From: Mimachlamys varia
Taxonomy: Eukaryota > Mollusca > Bivalvia > Pectinida > Pectinidae
Reading direction: 5' to 3'
DNA: 64,000 bases
Assembly: GCA_947623455.1 (NCBI GenBank)
Contig: OX392528.1
Coordinates: 56,624,322-56,688,321 of the forward strand
Of this stretch, positions 23,919 through 35,654 are shown one piece after another. The position numbers and the translations under genes are program-made. Position 1 is the first letter of the stretch, and the number at the start of each line of letters is the position of its first letter. The notes below the pieces were generated by a model. The model saw only the letters and a program-made list of their open reading frames with translations, did no database searches and had not been told where the DNA came from.

Positions 23919-25297
23919 TTTTGCGTGATCGTGAGTGTGTGTGTGTGGGGGGGGGGGGGGGGGGGTAAACTGTTGCAAGTGCATTGAAATATTTATGTGT
24001 CTTCTTGATTTCATATACTTGTACAATGCGTAAGTACACTACTGTACTATTATTTCTGTATATATGTATTTAAGTGATATGTTTGTTATTTCGGTTGAGA
24101 AGTGGCACGGTTCATACTATACACACTTTCGTAGACACCTTTTCTAAATTCATACTGCTCCTACACTAGTCTAGAAAACTCTGATTCTCATCTGCTTGGT
24201 TTCCAGCATCACTGACGAGTCCTACAAGGACGCAACAGCTGTATGATGTAGTGTAATCCATTTTATTCGGCTAAATTTTAAAGGCACAGCACATATGTGT
24301 GGGTATGTTCATCTGTATGCAAGTACAATTATATACAATGTATGTATGCATTAAATATGTATGCGAGTTAGTCTGTGTGTATGGGTATGCATGTACGTGT
24401 AGGTCACCTATGCGTGTGTATGTGATGTATGAGTGGGAAATGTTTGTTCATGCCCAGATATTGATATATAACTTATATATCAAGAAAATGGAGAAACAAG
24501 CTACAAAGTGTAATATTGGCTACGTCTGTTGCTCTATTCGTTTGATTTACGACAACGTGTTCACCAGCTCCGCATCAGACAAGGGGAAGTAACTCCCATA
24601 TGATTAGCGTCAGCAGTAACCAGAACTGTCGGCGAAACTGAGTAAGAAACATGCAGAGTAGTGTATTGAAGATAAAGTTCAGTCGTTGGTCAAGATTTTA
24701 AAATATGGCCAATAGCATCTTGCTGAGTAAGAGGATTCTCCAATTACATCAGGAAGTTTGAGGCCTTGACACGATTTCATGGAACCGTTCTTGTACTCAA
24801 CCAACCTAAATCATTTTAACTATCAAAAGGTCAAATATTAACTTTAAGAACCCGTTTTCCACGTGAGTATCTTCATTTTTTCTCCTTTCACTGTCCATGA
24901 TAATATTTTCATTAATAATCCATAGCCAGATACAAAAAAATCGGATTGAACACAAAATCCATACTTGCATGAAAACGGCTTCATGAATTCGAGCCCAGGT
25001 GTTGTGGGGGATGTAGGAGAAGAGTGTTGATTGAGACTTGTGCTTCATTGTATGGATGTCGTGGTATACCATGTATCATCAAAATCTATAGATTATATTA
25101 TGCTCATTTTCTCATTTTTCCAGAACACTATCAATTCATAACTTATCCCGAGGTCTATTAATTATCATTTCAAATGGTATAACGTTATCTGAATGCTTTA
25201 GTTCAAGTTTTACACAATTCATGAGAGTTTTAATTAGTCAGGATCAATAATATTCATATAATCAAAAACTGCCTTGATTCAATATCAAACTTGGTTA
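23919..25297. other. Spacer with simple repeats
   Basis: This contains a GT run and a G-run of about 18 at 23935-23966, and a loose TATG/TGTA-rich patch at 24290-24430. An acceptor-like tract before CATCACTGACGAGTCC at 24207 was considered as an exon and rejected. No gene is seen. Confidence 0.5.
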
Positions 25298-25492
25298 GGT
25301 TTATTTTGTTTTACGTCCTACTAACAGCCAAGGTCATTTAGGACGTTCAAGGGTTTGGAGATGGAGGAAAGTCGGAGTGCCCGAAGGAAAACCACCGACC
25401 TACGGTCAGTACCTGGTAACTGCCCCACGTGGGATTCGAAGTCGCAACCCAGAGATGGAGGGCTGGTGGTAGAATGATAGTCTAAGGGAGAT
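25298..25492 (-). mobile_element. tRNA-derived SINE with GTTTTACGTCCTA tail
   Basis: On the minus strand it reads CACCAGCCCTCCATCTCTGG, then GGTTGCGACTTCGAATCCC (B-box-like), GGTACTGACCGTAGGTCGG, and a 3' end ACCTTGGCTGTTAGTAGGAC. The A-box region near 25480 is decayed. The same tail recurs at 31597-31662 and 63150-63236. It is a bivalve-type SINE. Confidence 0.75.
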
Positions 25493-25849
25493 AATCTGTC
25501 ATCTGCATGTAAAAATTTTAACTCTCTAAAAAGGAGGATTCGCGGGCTTGAGAATAAACCCACTGAACGAGAGAGACGTGTGAAATATTCATCTTTATCA
25601 CAACATAGCCAAGCGAAGATACAATATGGTGGAGAATCTTAATCTGGTGATGTAGGCAGATTTATTAACTGTACTTTAGGACTATGATAGGTAAGGCTAC
25701 AGGTAATTTACACTTACCACGGACTTCGATAGTAATTCTAAGCCCATGCATTTACATAGCTGTGAAATCAGATTGTGTAAATTGTATCACTATCTCTAAG
25801 CTTGGAGTTACTGAGAGTCACGGACTAGATTCGAAATAAATTAATGATT
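25493..25849. other. Spacer, no gene seen
   Basis: No feature recognised before the foldback element. Confidence 0.4.
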
Positions 25850-25971
25850 AACTTTCTATTTTGTTTAGGTTATCGGGGGATAACTACATTGGAACACGGG
25901 TAAATTCAATGTATAATTTACCCGTTTTCCATTGTAGTTATCCCCCGATAACCTAAACAAAATAGAAAGTT
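25850..25971. mobile_element. 122-bp near-perfect foldback
   Basis: The left arm AACTTTCTATTTTGTTTAGG continues through GGTTATCGGGGGATAACTAC and CGGGTAAATT. The right arm is its reverse complement with about two mismatches. The arms are ~57 bp and the loop is ~8 nt. It would fold as one long hairpin in DNA or RNA. It could be a tiny MITE/foldback element or the product of a recent inverted duplication. Confidence 0.92.
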
Positions 25972-26154
25972 TATCCTTATATTTACAGTATCTTTCTGTG
26001 AATGTTCGTAACTATTTTGATCATTATATTCCCATCTTCGGACACAAATTTCATTTAAATGTAACAGCATGAGATTTGCATAAATCGTTGTTAGCTCCGC
26101 CCACTTTTAATTTTGGTGACGTCACACAATTGTTTTTTTCAAACTGGAGGATTT

Positions 26155-26222
26155 GCATAGCTCCGCCCACATGTATTGTTGTCGACGTCGTAGAAATTTG
26201 GCACGTGTTTGACTACAGTTAT
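26155..26222 (+). repeat. Dispersed repeat piece, copy 2
   Basis: This is the second copy of the element at 23847-23918. A further CTCCGCCCAC phrase at 26095 suggests a partial third copy just upstream. Confidence 0.7.
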
Positions 26223-28226
26223 GAGGTGATAATGATAGTCAGTGGAACAATGGTTATCGAGTGAATGTCAGTGTAGACTGTAAATATTGCAGTTTATGAA
26301 AAAAATGGAATTAGATCAGTTTTATTTTTTCTGACCAGATCATTAATGACGATTGATATTTTAACCACGCAACATTTATTGGTTGCTGCCATTATTTACA
26401 CCAAGGAATTAAATAAGAAGTTAAGAAGTCAATATTTACACTCACAGATAATACATAAATATATAATGGGCGTGTCAGAATAGGTACAGGTATCGGATAC
26501 GTTGTCCCTCAATGACGTCACACATCACGTGACATAGAATACCGATCAAAATATTCATATTCACCCTGGCTGATATAAATGGGGCGTCACCTAGCCTGTC
26601 CGTTTCCCCAACACCGAGGGAGACGATTTGTTGCATCAAACGAGGTTGACATATGAAATTATGAAAAACCGTGGCCAAAATCCTTTTACCAATACATTTA
26701 TGATTCTCAGTAGATATTAGTAATTTAATTAAGCTACGTTTTTTAAGGTTTTACTTTTGTCATATTATTTGATAATAAAAAAAAATGCCAAAAATTAAAT
26801 TGATTTAATCATGCTATAAATAGTTGCGTGGTGGTACTTTGGCCGCTAGGTATGAATGTATGACCGTCAGAATACCCCCCCCTCCCCCCCCCCCCCCCCC
26901 CCTTATATCTCAAGCTTTCTATCTCGGGATTAATACACGCACAAAATTACATCGGTGTTACTACCGGTCGGGATTAATGGTAAGGACGGTCTTTTATATC
27001 CAATCACATTGAATTTTTAGCTTTTGCATGTAAAATGTTGCTATCTATACCCATCCACCTGTTCCATATACATGTATGTAACCCACATTTGTAGTATTAT
27101 GTTAAGAACTTGATATTGATTTCACTCGAGTTATTAATATCTTAAAGTTACAAAACACACGAGATATAGCCATAACTTTTTGAGATATACTTTAACTGCC
27201 AACTGGTGACGAAGTCAACAACCGATGAGAACGTCAACAATCCGCACCTGGCAACGTGATTTCCGGTCAAGGTTCAACTTATTAACCAATCAAAAGTCCG
27301 AAAGGACATATACTATCCAATAGTCAGCAGGTTTATACCAATGGTCTGCGAGTTGAATAACACAGGGTATTGTGAATAACACAGGGTATTGTGAATAACA
27401 CAGGGTATTGTGAATAACACAGGGTATTGTGGAAGAATGTCTGTTTTTCAACATTGACTGTAAGGTTTAATTATGGTTTCTCTGTGAAACGAACTCCTCC
27501 GTGTGTGAAGTCCTATATTGAGTGCTGTAACTCGTCACGGTCTTCAGTATTTTCTTTATGTGGCTGGCGGTCTTTTCAAGCACAACTGTTTTAGTGCGTT
27601 TTTCAAAAGTTGTCATTCAATGAACAGTTTAATTTAATTGAAGTTATGAAGTGTTATTTTTTCCCCAATTTAATGGCATAACTAATTTCAGATGTACTTT
27701 TGTTCGGAGTGTTCACTTATAATTTCAAACATTTCTGATGGGACCACTTTTCTTCCGCAAAAGTGATTTGTAAAAGTGATGAAAAACAAGGTGTATATCA
27801 TCTTTTCCCGGTGTTCATTGAATTTTCCTTCATATTTCAATTGTCCAAAATTTTGCAATTTTGCACAAGTTTTGATCAACTTGATCGGAGTTTGGTCTGT
27901 ACTATGACTCTAGTTTGGAGTCGGTAGCCACATTTGTTTGAATCGTGGCCATATAATCGCCAACCCTTAGTAAGAAACATTTTTTTGCTTATTTTGTGTT
28001 TGTGTCTTTGATGCTATATTTCTAAATTAATGTTGTTCAATTGTGTAACAAAAAAGTTCTGTATTTGAACATTAAGTGTCGTGTGAAAGGAATTTGAAGT
28101 ATCTACTTGCTATATCAAATAATAATATGTCATGAAAGGAAATTTAACCATTCGGGAAATCATAAAAAAACCCTTTTCTCTCGATGCATGACGTAGTACA
28201 CATATGATGTATGCGTTATATGGAGA
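26223..28226. other. Spacer with simple repeats
   Basis: This contains a C-rich homopolymer run at 26874-26902 and a four-copy 19-bp array annotated separately. The open frame at 27688-27879 has no recognisable domain. No gene is seen. Confidence 0.5.
27354..27429. repeat. 19-bp tandem repeat, four identical copies
   Basis: The unit TGAATAACACAGGGTATTG is repeated four times without change, which indicates recent expansion. Confidence 0.95.
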
Positions 28227-28456
28227 CAGGGACCTGATAATTTGTTACAGCTAGTTTTGGACCTAAAATAGGGCGTTTAGAGTAATTTTACACTTTTTGG
28301 GTGGTGAAAATCAATTTTCGATAAAGATACCACCCTCAATTTATGACCATTGAGGGGTGCATTTCTATCGAAAATTGATCTTCACCCCCCCCCCCCTCTA
28401 TACAAACTACCCTATTTTAGGTCCAAAAATAGCTGTAACAAATGCTCAGGTCCCTG
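28227..28456. mobile_element. 230-bp MITE, CAGGGACCTGA family, copy 1
   Basis: Terminal inverted repeats of about 45 bp start CAGGGACCTGATAATTTG and end in the reverse complement of CAGGGACCTGAGCATTTG. An inner inverted pair (AATCAATTTTCGAT / ATCGAAAATTGATC) lies inside. The whole element can fold on itself. Related copies lie at 56400-56629 and 60376-60634, with a lone end at 53662-53699. No transposase is encoded. Confidence 0.9.
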
Positions 28457-31106
28457 TGGATTACACGTATATATATGTTTGTCTGCTTGTCCATCACAGA
28501 TTCCCGTGGAGATCACGCACGTGCTGAAAATGTCTGCCAAATCTTTAGCAGCCTTGACTGCCATGCGATGGGAGATAACTCTTAATTGATAAAGGCTACC
28601 GATTGTGGAACATGTTTGTGGTATGGTAAATACGAAATATTTTAAATAATGTTGGCATGAACTTATCTTTATCTCAAAATATATTGGCATTGCATAATCT
28701 TTCCCATATAATGTTGATTCGATCGTTACCAAGGGCATTTTGAGATTTTGCCAAAATAACATCGAACTTTTTTTCTCGATTAACATTGAACACTGTAAGT
28801 AAACATGGAGAGCATATCATTCTCACCAAAATGACTAAAAAGCATCTTAGTAACTTCAAATATAGTCGGACCCAGTCTAGTATATTTTACATATTACATG
28901 TACATGTACTACTAGGAACTTTAACATTTGAATTTTAAAAAGCATGGATATTGACCCCTTAGAGTTTGCATATAATTTTCTTGTTCTTTTCATAAAATCT
29001 AACATTGCATGACATTGCAACTGAATTCAGCTGGTATTCATGAGGCTATGAATGTCATTGACCGATTGTAACCATACACATAATTAGCTAAATCCCGAGA
29101 ATAAAAAAGGTAAACATAACTATGAACCGCTATCATTTGGCATTTATTGGCAATGATCACAAAGATAAATCAATCACTTTACCGCTTTGAGACGGATTTT
29201 AAGGTCGTGAAAAAGCGGTAAATGTGAGAACTTCGAATTTAATATCATTAGTTTTATAAAGTGTTAGCTCGCTTCATTGTATATTGTTCCTTTCCTTAAA
29301 GCATTGAACTGCTTTCAGTTCGCATTCATAGGCAATATGAATGACAACTGGACTAAGGAAAATCCTACGTAAGGCGCTAGCGTGCTTAATTGAATTTGCT
29401 CTTTTTTTCCGATTTGGCATTCATATTGCCTATAGATACTATCTGAAAGCAGTTCACTGCTTAAATGAATATAAATATATATGTATTGTTGCGTATAGGT
29501 AGCTTTCGGTTATACAAAATAACCAGAGCTAAGGTCATGATTCGACGTCAGCATTTAGTATCCACTATAATGTGTATACTATGCTTATCATTCATTCTAT
29601 TTCTTGTGATATGTAATTGTTATATTAATATCTATGTGAAGGATTGCCTGTCAGACGTTAACAATGTATTGCTTAATATATCAACTCGTTAGAGCAGAGA
29701 TCAGAAAAAAAAAATCACTTAAAAATTTTTTTAAAAAAAAACGAAACGAAAGAAAAATAAACGAAACAAATAATTCAGTGTTACAATTATGATTTAATAA
29801 ATCACAAATTACATCTGCTGATTTTTCCCTTGTCCATCTCCGAAACAAACAACGTTACAAATGTACACACATGGTGACGACCTGTCCGCCTGGAAACACA
29901 ACATATTAAGGCCAGGGTTTCACTTTTGCACTATTTCCGTAGGTCTGCTCAATAATTTATAAAGCGCTTGAAACCAGATGAAGGCAAATGTATCTAAATA
30001 TGCAAACTTATATTGGAAATAAAAAATGTTTCTATTTCATACCAAGTATCAATTTAGAGTATGCAATATCGGTTTTTTAGGTATTGATATGATGTTATAT
30101 TATACATAAGCCTGATCAATGTAGATATGAGAATTAAAAATAGATAAATTATGTGTGATAAACCCTTTCCACGAAAGATCAAAATAGTTTGGTATTGTCT
30201 TGAATGGCTGGTGTTGGCTATTGAAAAAGCAAAGCCGAAATTATCCTTTCCCTTTAAAAAAATGCAACAGCAAATTAAAAGGGCTCGGTGTCGGCATTTC
30301 GTTTTAGAATTCAATTTCATGTGTCTAGCTTTAACTGCCGCATTGATGCACTACATACAGGAACTGTAATATGACGGTTATTTAATTCCACAAAACATGT
30401 CTGTAGTTCTGATTGTAAGGCAAGCCGATATGATTTTTGATTGTTATCTTCTTATTTTTATCAGAAATATACGATCGTGATTACAAAGCAGCACTTGCAA
30501 AGCACTTAGCAAGACACTGTTGCAGGGCAAAGATACAAGTCTCTACCACTGATTGTATCTAGAACATGTTTACAGGGGTCATGATTGCATTACAAACCTA
30601 AGCTGTTATTCGCCACTCTGCTAGGCTTTCCATTTTTACGCTTGACAGGGGAATGAATATGAAGGTTTATATGTTGAAACCTCGTTCCCGAACCTTTGGC
30701 GGTGACCTTGTACATATATGTAGCAGAGATGATACGTTCTACATGTAGGTCAGGTAACGAGGTTACATATAATCACAACTACATGTATGTACGGATGTTG
30801 TTGTGAAAAAGCGATATGTTATATTCAAGGTCAAAGTCAGAAAAGTTCATCACCATCAAACTCTCATAGAAAGTGTCAAAATTTTCAGAGACGTCGACCC
30901 TCAAAAGTGAATGAGATGGTAGCTTTGAACCTCCTATACACTCCTGAATGAGTTGATGACCTTGACCTTCTTGCGTGGCATTGTATGATTAGTGACGTTG
31001 ACCTCCCAATGTTTCTGTGTAGGATGTACATGATACCCATGGAATGGTTGTAAAAGCCGAATGAAGCTTATTCCATTGTCCTTTTTTCGAAATCAGTTAA
31101 AATCCT
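28457..31106. other. Spacer and gene B 3' flank
   Basis: AT-rich, with A-runs near 29705-29760. TGACCTTGACC half-site phrases occur near 30958-30970. A SINE tail is annotated at 29178. The 3' UTR of gene B should lie in the last few hundred bases below 31107, but no certain poly(A) signal was found. Confidence 0.5.
29178..29245 (+). mobile_element. SINE 3' tail fragment
   Basis: ACCGCTTTGAGACGGATTTT and GGTCGTGAAAAAGCGGTAAA match the tail of the SINE at 12998-13155. Only the 3' end is present. Confidence 0.65.
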
Positions 31107-31135
31107 TTACCTTTTACACACCATTTTTACAAATT
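31107..31135 (-). CDS. Calmodulin-like gene B, last coding exon
   Basis: This terminal coding exon is 29 nt on the minus strand, after the acceptor TTTTATTTCAG. It completes codon G|AA and reads EFVKMVCKR then TAA (31107-31109), matching the EFVxMMTxK end of calmodulin. It completes EF-hand 4 (loop [12 protein letters not shown]). The Cys three residues from the end is shared in position with gene A. With the three upstream exons and a separate ATG, the protein is 149 residues, the usual calmodulin length. Confidence 0.9.
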
Positions 31136-31329
31136 CTGAAATAAAAACAAATATGATGGACATCATAATTATTATAGAAACATTGCATACAAGGATACTT
31201 AAACAGTGTAGGGTAAGCGTAAGAATTATACCTGCTGCTTCCATCGATTGATCGTAAGAGGAGACTAAATATGGGGTCTTATATTTAACATTCTTTCTAA
31301 ACAACTTCCTCATTCTAATTTCTCCTTAG

Positions 31330-31662
31330 ACACTACCTCACTTTTGTGCCTAAGGCCGAGACATGCCTGAGTCTTGTAACAATGGAAGTTACTACTCCCT
31401 GGTTGACACTCAGCATTATGGAGAGGAGGTTAGTTAACCTGTTGTCAGTATAATGTGACCGGATGGGGCATTCTGCTGGGGCCTTTGGTACAACTGTAGT
31501 ATACTTCAGTATGGCACAATGTAGCACTTAAAATCGGCAAAGGATCCGGACTTTGGCAAGAAAGCTTACATGAACATACCGCTGTCTCCCATCCATATTG
31601 CAGGTCGTTCTTAAATGACAATGGCTGTTAATAGGAAGTAAAACAATCAAACAAAACCGAAA
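31330..31662 (+). mobile_element. SINE-like dispersed repeat
   Basis: TGTCAGTATAATGTGACCGG and GGCATTCTGCTGGGGCCTTT at 31442-31492 also occur, diverged, at 61790-61835. The right end carries GGCTGTTAATAGGAAGTAAA, the same tail as the SINE at 25298. It lies inside the last intron of gene B. The left boundary is approximate. Confidence 0.6.
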
Positions 31663-32039
31663 AAACATTGACACGCATACTTCGCCAAGTAGAAACATAC
31701 ATTCAGTCGCTTTTCATTATCTCGAACTCCTATAATTCAAGGACCAGGTTAATTTCGAAGTCCCCAGCTCAACCTTCAACTCAAACGTTTCAACTTGTTT
31801 TACTCGAATACTCGATAATTTATTGTTTTTCTCAGCGGTCTCACCGAGATAACGAGGTTCGACTTTCCTTCTTCGTGCTAATGTACTGCATTATCTCACA
31901 CCCATCTTTGCTCTACAGAGAATATATTAACACTAGTATGGTTAGCAGCATGGATTCCTCATGTAATAGCACTGGCTCGTACCCACGAGCACTTTAAATG
32001 TCAATCATGGAATATTGTCAAAGGTTCGAATGTATCCGC

Positions 32040-32935
32040 TTACAAGAGGCCCAATGGGCTTTAACGGGCATCTGACTATATATAATTTTAGTTTGTTATG
32101 ATATTCAACAGTTTGACCCCTGCGACCTTGAGAGTAAGTCAGGGTAATTAATTTTGGCAAACTTGGTAGACCTTTATCCCAGCATAATACAGGCCAAATA
32201 TCAGTACCCTTGGCCCTAAGGTTATTGAGATGTGTCTTGAAGATTTTAAGATATTTTACCTTGTTTGACCTTGACAGTAGGTCCGCAATGCCTTTGAAAA
32301 TAGGTCAAGGTCATTCATTTGAACAAATTTAGTACATGTAGCCCTTCATCCCAACATGCTACAGGCCAAATATCAGTACCTTGGGCCTTTCGGTTATCGA
32401 GAAGAAGTCGCTTAAAATTATCAATATATTTGACCCCTGTGACCTTAAGAGTATGACAAGGTCATTCATTTGAACGAACGTGGTAGCCCTTCATTTCAAA
32501 ATACTTCAGGCAAAATATCAGTACCCTGCGCCTTTCGGTTATTGCAAAGTTGATTTAGGATTTCAGCATATTTGACCCCCCCCCCCCCCCAAGATCTTTA
32601 AAGTGAGTAAAGGTCATTCCCTTGAACAAACTTGGTAGCCCTTCATTCAAGCATGCTATATGCATAATATCAGCAACCTAGGCCTTTTAGGTACCGACAA
32701 GAAGTTGGTGACCTTGAAAGTGGGTCAAGGTAATTCATTCAAAGATATTGGTCTTCCCAGACTGCTACATGCCAAATATCAGTGTCCTGGGCCGTTCGGT
32801 TATTGAGAAGAAGTTGCTGAGAGACTTTAACATATATTTGAACCCTATGAAAAAAGTCATTTATTATAACAAACTCCGCAGCCCCTCATCCCAATATGCT
32901 ACATGTATAAAATTATCACCCTGTGCCTTATTTTT
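32040..32935. repeat. ~150-bp diverged tandem repeat, about six units, abutting a gene B splice donor
   Basis: The units begin near 32110, 32268, 32429, 32570, 32700 and 32838 with TTTGACCCCTGTGACCTT-like text. They continue with GGTCAAGGTCATTCATTTG, CATGCTACAGGCCAAATATC and GGCCTTTCGGTTATTGAGAA. The array runs to within about 10 nt of the donor of the exon at 32947. AGGTCAAGGTCA resembles extended half-sites of monomeric nuclear receptors (ERR/SF-1 type). It resembles dispersed molluscan repeats. Confidence 0.8.
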
Positions 32936-32946
32936 ATCATTCTTAC

Positions 32947-33189
32947 CATCATAGTTCACATGTCCGTCTCCATCAATATCAGCCTCTTTGATCATTTCTT
33001 CCACCTCGTCCTCCGAGAGACGCTCCCCCAAATTGGTCATCACATACCTCAGCTCTGTAGCACTGATGTAGCCATTTCCGTCTTTATCAAATACTTTAAA
33101 TGCGTCCAGCATTTCCGTTTCCGGGTCAATGTTTTTCATAAATCGAATCATCATTTCTACAAACTCATCGAAGTCTACCGTTCCACTGC
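32947..33189 (-). CDS. Calmodulin-like gene B, exon with EF2 end, EF3 and EF4
   Basis: This 243-nt internal exon lies on the minus strand between acceptor CTTCTTCACAG and donor GATG|GTAAGA, phase 1 at both ends. It encodes [14 protein letters not shown] (end of EF2), the linker [22 protein letters not shown]3 loop [12 protein letters not shown], the helix [20 protein letters not shown], and EF4 loop [12 protein letters not shown] finished by the last exon. All Ca2+ ligands are present in both loops. It is the gene in this window closest to true calmodulin, but the linker and N-lobe are too diverged for it to be calmodulin itself. A role as cytosolic Ca2+ sensor is inferred from the family. 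Confidence 0.96.
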
Positions 33190-34397
33190 CTGTGAAGAAG
33201 GGAATATGTAGTAATTTGATATTGTTTAATTCTATGCAAAACACCAAAAACAAAAAACAAAAAGCAAAAAACTTATAAAAACAACAATAACTGCCGTTTC
33301 TAGATATTATATAGAAATTGGCAGAAACGCTTGTCTCTTAATATACTAAATTTCCTTTATATTCATTTTCATAAACAGGACAAATTTTCCGTTAAATATG
33401 TCACAGTGTCAAAATACGTTTTCAATCTCCGACAATCTTTTTGCATTTTAAATCTGGAAATGTTAGCGACAAAATCCTATATAGAAAATCTATTAACTGG
33501 TATTCTGGTCTTAGTTTAAAAGCATCGGCTTTCGACAAAAGTCCTAAGGAAGTTTTGAAAATGGAATATTTTAATATCTAGATATGTAAACAATCGCTTT
33601 TGAAATAATGCTAAGAAAGTTTACAATTCGGTCTGAAAGTGAAACTATAGCTAATAATCGACTTTGTTCAGATATTATCTACATCTTTGCGTCATACATT
33701 TGTCAGAGGTACAATTAATTTGTTTTTGTTTTTTTCTTTTTTTCAAATGTTGTTATGGTAATAAAACACATATTGCTATTAAAGACAAAGTTTATAAAGC
33801 TCGGTATGGCCTTAGGCATTAATACAACCGATGACGTAACAGTATACATTGATGAAGTTACAATAGCAAATGCTATCATAGTCTCATACAACCTCCTCAT
33901 TGCATTTCAATGGGAAAATGTTACCTTATATTACAACTGCGCAACATGTAGTTTAAAATTATCAACAGAATGGATGACTTAAACATTTATAAATGCGTCT
34001 GTTCCGTTCAAGCATAATTCAAAACATTCTCGGACGCACGTCATTGGTAATATTTGAACTAAGATATACTGCTGTGTATTTTTATAGAAATTGAATCATG
34101 CTTTATAGGTAGCGACTGTGTTATTTCGAAATGCATCTAGATATTAAAATATTCAATTTTCAAAACTTACCTAGGACTTTTGTCTTATTTCGCTTGCGTT
34201 ACTTATCCGGGAATATACCCATACGCGAGCATATCAAACACTACTCAAATCTAAAATGACTTACAGTTATATTGGCACACAGTAAAAACAGCACGACTGA
34301 CAGCGCGAAAATGTCCACACCGCGAACAGTTAGGAGGCCGACTGAGCGGAAAATTCCACACGCGAAAATATGACGTTTTACAGTATTCTATTATTAC
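33190..34397. other. Gene B intron
   Basis: This 1.2-kb intron is spliced on the minus strand from donor GACG|GTAATA. It is AT-rich, with no repeat or gene recognised. Short open frames on both strands have no recognisable domain. Confidence 0.7.
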
Positions 34398-34541
34398 CGT
34401 CGTTATCCGCGTCGTGTATGATCTTAAAGAGGTCCTCATCTGTTGGAGCCTGTCCTAGTGACCTCATCACTGTCCCCAGCTCTGTACTGTTAATGTGGCC
34501 ATCGCCATTCTTGTCAAACATTGAAAATGCTTCCCGCCATT
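34398..34541 (-). CDS. Calmodulin-like gene B, exon with EF-hand 1 and first half of EF-hand 2
   Basis: This exon is exactly 144 nt on the minus strand, with acceptor TGTCTTTTGCAG and donor GACG|GTAATA, both phase 1. It is the equivalent of the 144-nt exons in genes A and C. It reads [20 protein letters not shown], then [17 protein letters not shown] and IIHDADNDG. Loop 1 ([12 protein letters not shown]) and loop 2 ([12 protein letters not shown] after splicing) keep all ligand positions. A Trp replaces the Phe that precedes KEAF in calmodulin. The N-lobe should bind Ca2+. Confidence 0.96.
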
Positions 34542-34980
34542 CTGCAAAAGACAAATGTTGCCGATTCCCGTACAATATTTGCCATGTTTTCATTTCAACA
34601 TTCAGGTCTTCATTGTTATCTTTTGTATGAAATTCAAAATAATTAGCTTTTTATCTAATAAAGTATCAATTCTGCATAACGTTTTGAGATCTAATGTCAA
34701 TATTACTATACTAATAACACATCCACCCCTTTAAACTTTGTAATGATTTATTTCAACCAGTGTATTTTGAGAGTTGAAATGTCTCTTCAGTGATGGCCGA
34801 GCTAACGGTGTAAGCTATATGTACATATAGAGCGAGTACACTTTGTTAATTACTGATCAAGGGTAATGTTTGACGCCTACATTTCGATAATCACTGATCA
34901 AGGGTTATGTTTAACACCTGCATTTGGTAATAGATTGCAGATAAGATTGTAATGAAAGTATCTTACTCTCAAAAGCTTAC
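34542..34980. other. Gene B intron between 31-nt and 144-nt exons
   Basis: This 439-bp intron has a minus-strand donor GTAAGC. A near-duplicate pair of TACTGATCAAGGGTAATG / TCACTGATCAAGGGTTATG phrases lies at 34850-34920. Nothing else was recognised. Confidence 0.6.
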
Positions 34981-35011
34981 CTCTTAGTGTTTCATCCGTC
35001 ACTTTGTCTGC
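34981..35011 (-). CDS. Calmodulin-like gene B, 31-nt N-terminal microexon
   Basis: On the minus strand, acceptor TTTACTTACAG precedes a 31-nt exon followed by donor GTAAGC. Read in phase 0 it gives ADKVTDETLR plus the first base of the next codon, aligning with ADQLTEEQIA of calmodulin. Vertebrate calmodulin genes also have a 31-nt second exon in this position, preceded by an exon that ends right after the ATG. The exact length, phase and residue match make this exon secure although it is far too short for ORF finding. The ATG exon must lie upstream, above 35011. Confidence 0.9.
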
Positions 35012-35160
35012 CTGTAAGTAAAAAAGTAAACTTCAACAATAGTGTTACCACAAAACCACTTGGGAACACTGAAGCGTCAACAAAACCATTATCCGCACTA
35101 GTATAGGAATTAGATATATAATAAAAAAGAGATTTACAAGGAGACTCTTGAAGATGTCAT

Positions 35161-35654
35161 GAGAATAAGACCAGGTATTCCGGAAGAGTAAGCGTCTTCT
35201 GCTTCACCGACGACAGCCGCCATATAAAGCTTCATTTGGTGATATCAAAGTAAATATCACACTCTTTAAAGTGAAAATCGATATATTGACACAGCAGAGC
35301 AATACTAAGAAGCATTGTACAAAACGTGCACATGTATATCACAAGGGTATATCACGACATCGTTGTCTCAACACACATATCACAGAGGGGTATGAAGATA
35401 TGATATGAAGATGGACGTTTTTGAGTTTTCGTATTAGTGTGCTTCTTGTTGAGATTGACAGTGATGACTTGGTTCTCAATTAATTTTTTTGGCATACTGT
35501 ATCTATTACTAAATTTAAAAGGTGCAGCATATGTGTGTGTCACGTGATCATTGAGGATTGATGCTTACTTAGATGTGTGACCAAGATGTACATGGCGTGT
35601 GGCGTTGATGAAGCTGAAGACCCTTAATCTTCCGGAACACCTGATCTTATTCTC
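35161..35654. mobile_element. ~0.5-kb element with ~55-bp terminal inverted repeats
   Basis: The left end GAGAATAAGACCAGGTATTC, CGGAAGAGTAAGCGTCTTCT and GCTTCACCGACGAC are mirrored at 35602-35654 as the reverse complement with scattered changes. The interior has no transposase. Related decayed pieces occur at 42640-42690 and near 38969. It sits about 150 bp upstream of the gene B microexon, in its first intron. Confidence 0.75.

Noticed and set aside
24208..24242. Exon-like ITDESYKDATA between TTTCCAG and GTATGA, resembling a calmodulin N-terminus
   Set aside because: The length (about 34 nt) and phase do not fit the family's exon plan, and no neighbouring EF-hand exon exists. Probably chance.
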